Part shown: positions 63,873 through 64,000 of the stretch, piece by piece
How the letters are laid out: the number at the start of each line of letters is the position of its first letter
Position numbering within the stretch: position 1 is the stretch's first letter
The notes under the pieces: generated by a model
Databases searched by the model: none
Seen by the model: the letters and a program-made list of their open reading frames with translations, nothing else
What the model was told of the DNA's origin: nothing
Program-made: the position numbers and the translations under genes
Assembly (NCBI RefSeq): GCF_018863235.1
Contig: NZ_JAHKRS010000001.1
Span: 558,001-622,000 of the forward strand
Origin: Pseudomaricurvus albidus
Lineage (GTDB): Bacteria > Pseudomonadota > Gammaproteobacteria > Pseudomonadales > Cellvibrionaceae
DNA length: 64,000 nucleotides
Direction of reading: 5' to 3'

Positions 63873-64000
63873 ATGTCAGCCAGTTCAGGATCGTCAGAAA
63901 AATTCAGTGTAACACCAAGATGGAACTGGAAGTTAATTTCAGTGGGTTTGGTGCTACTGGCGATATTGATCCGTTTGGGTTTTTGGCAGCTTGATCGTGC
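63873..64000 (+). CDS. SURF1-like cytochrome oxidase assembly protein (3' end cut off by window)
   Basis: Only the first 42 or so residues are present, and the frame runs off the window. The sequence PRWNWKLISVGLVLLAILIR followed by LGFWQLDRA matches the first membrane helix and the conserved GFWQLDRA of SURF1, which helps insert heme a. The start could be the ATG at 63873 or the in-frame ATG at 63858. It follows the cox genes, as usual. Confidence 0.85.
   Translation, partial: MSASSGSSEKFSVTPRWNWKLISVGLVLLAILIRLGFWQLDR

Overview
The window is a piece of a gammaproteobacterial chromosome close to the replication origin. It opens inside dnaA and runs dnaN, recF, gyrB. From about 35.7 kb it continues with plsC, gmhB, glyS, glyQ, a lipid A acyltransferase-like gene, trkH, trkA, rsmB, fmt, def, a LysM protein, dprA, tsaC, hemF, aroE, and later the aa3 cytochrome oxidase set (coxB, ctaD, ctaG, coxC, a DUF2909 protein, SURF1). 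From memory, this order closely follows the origin-proximal block of Pseudomonas. Protein features (GlyQ, PrlC, YheV, EmrE, YgeA) are also typical of marine gammaproteobacteria such as the Cellvibrionales; the exact genus cannot be fixed from sequence alone. Two 16-bp parS-type sites lie inside recF, which fits an origin-proximal segregation region.

Layout: 1-6.3 kb, replication genes. 6.3-35.7 kb, a block of about 29 kb that interrupts the Pseudomonas-like order and carries the accessory functions. In order it holds: a dicarboxylate/amino acid symporter, EmrE, a YgeA-type racemase and an MmcQ/YjbR protein; a CHASE histidine kinase with a REC-GGDEF-EAL regulator; a glucosylglycerol (compatible solute) cluster with a GH13_18 phosphorylase, an MFS carrier and a fused phosphatase/synthase GgpPS; a secreted thrombospondin-C-like protein with a PEP-CTERM-like tail; mntP; a five-gene operon (AI-2E family, outer-membrane factor, membrane fusion protein, DUF2955 protein, K+-channel-like protein); and a TetR-controlled set (CXXCH protein, ABM-type monooxygenase, TonB-dependent receptor, amidohydrolase, TetR, divergent GPH symporter) with three phased operator-like repeats. 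DOPA 4,5-dioxygenase-like, PnuC-like and LysE-type genes close the block. 35.7-64 kb, housekeeping genes plus two tandem bacteriohemerythrins, a gamma carbonic anhydrase-like protein, prlC, yheV, one unrecognised gene and a MATE exporter.

How the parts work together: the glucosylglycerol genes form a make/move/recycle module for osmotic stress. The five-gene operon looks like a tripartite exporter with two unusual membrane partners. The TetR cluster looks like uptake and breakdown of an unknown small organic molecule. The first bacteriohemerythrin has an FNR/Anr-like box placed at -41.5 from a predicted start, and hemF has a weaker one at the same spacing, suggesting a link to oxygen. I saw no tRNA, rRNA, CRISPR array, insertion sequence or prophage. 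All functional statements come from reading translated motifs and from remembered family knowledge; no database search was run.
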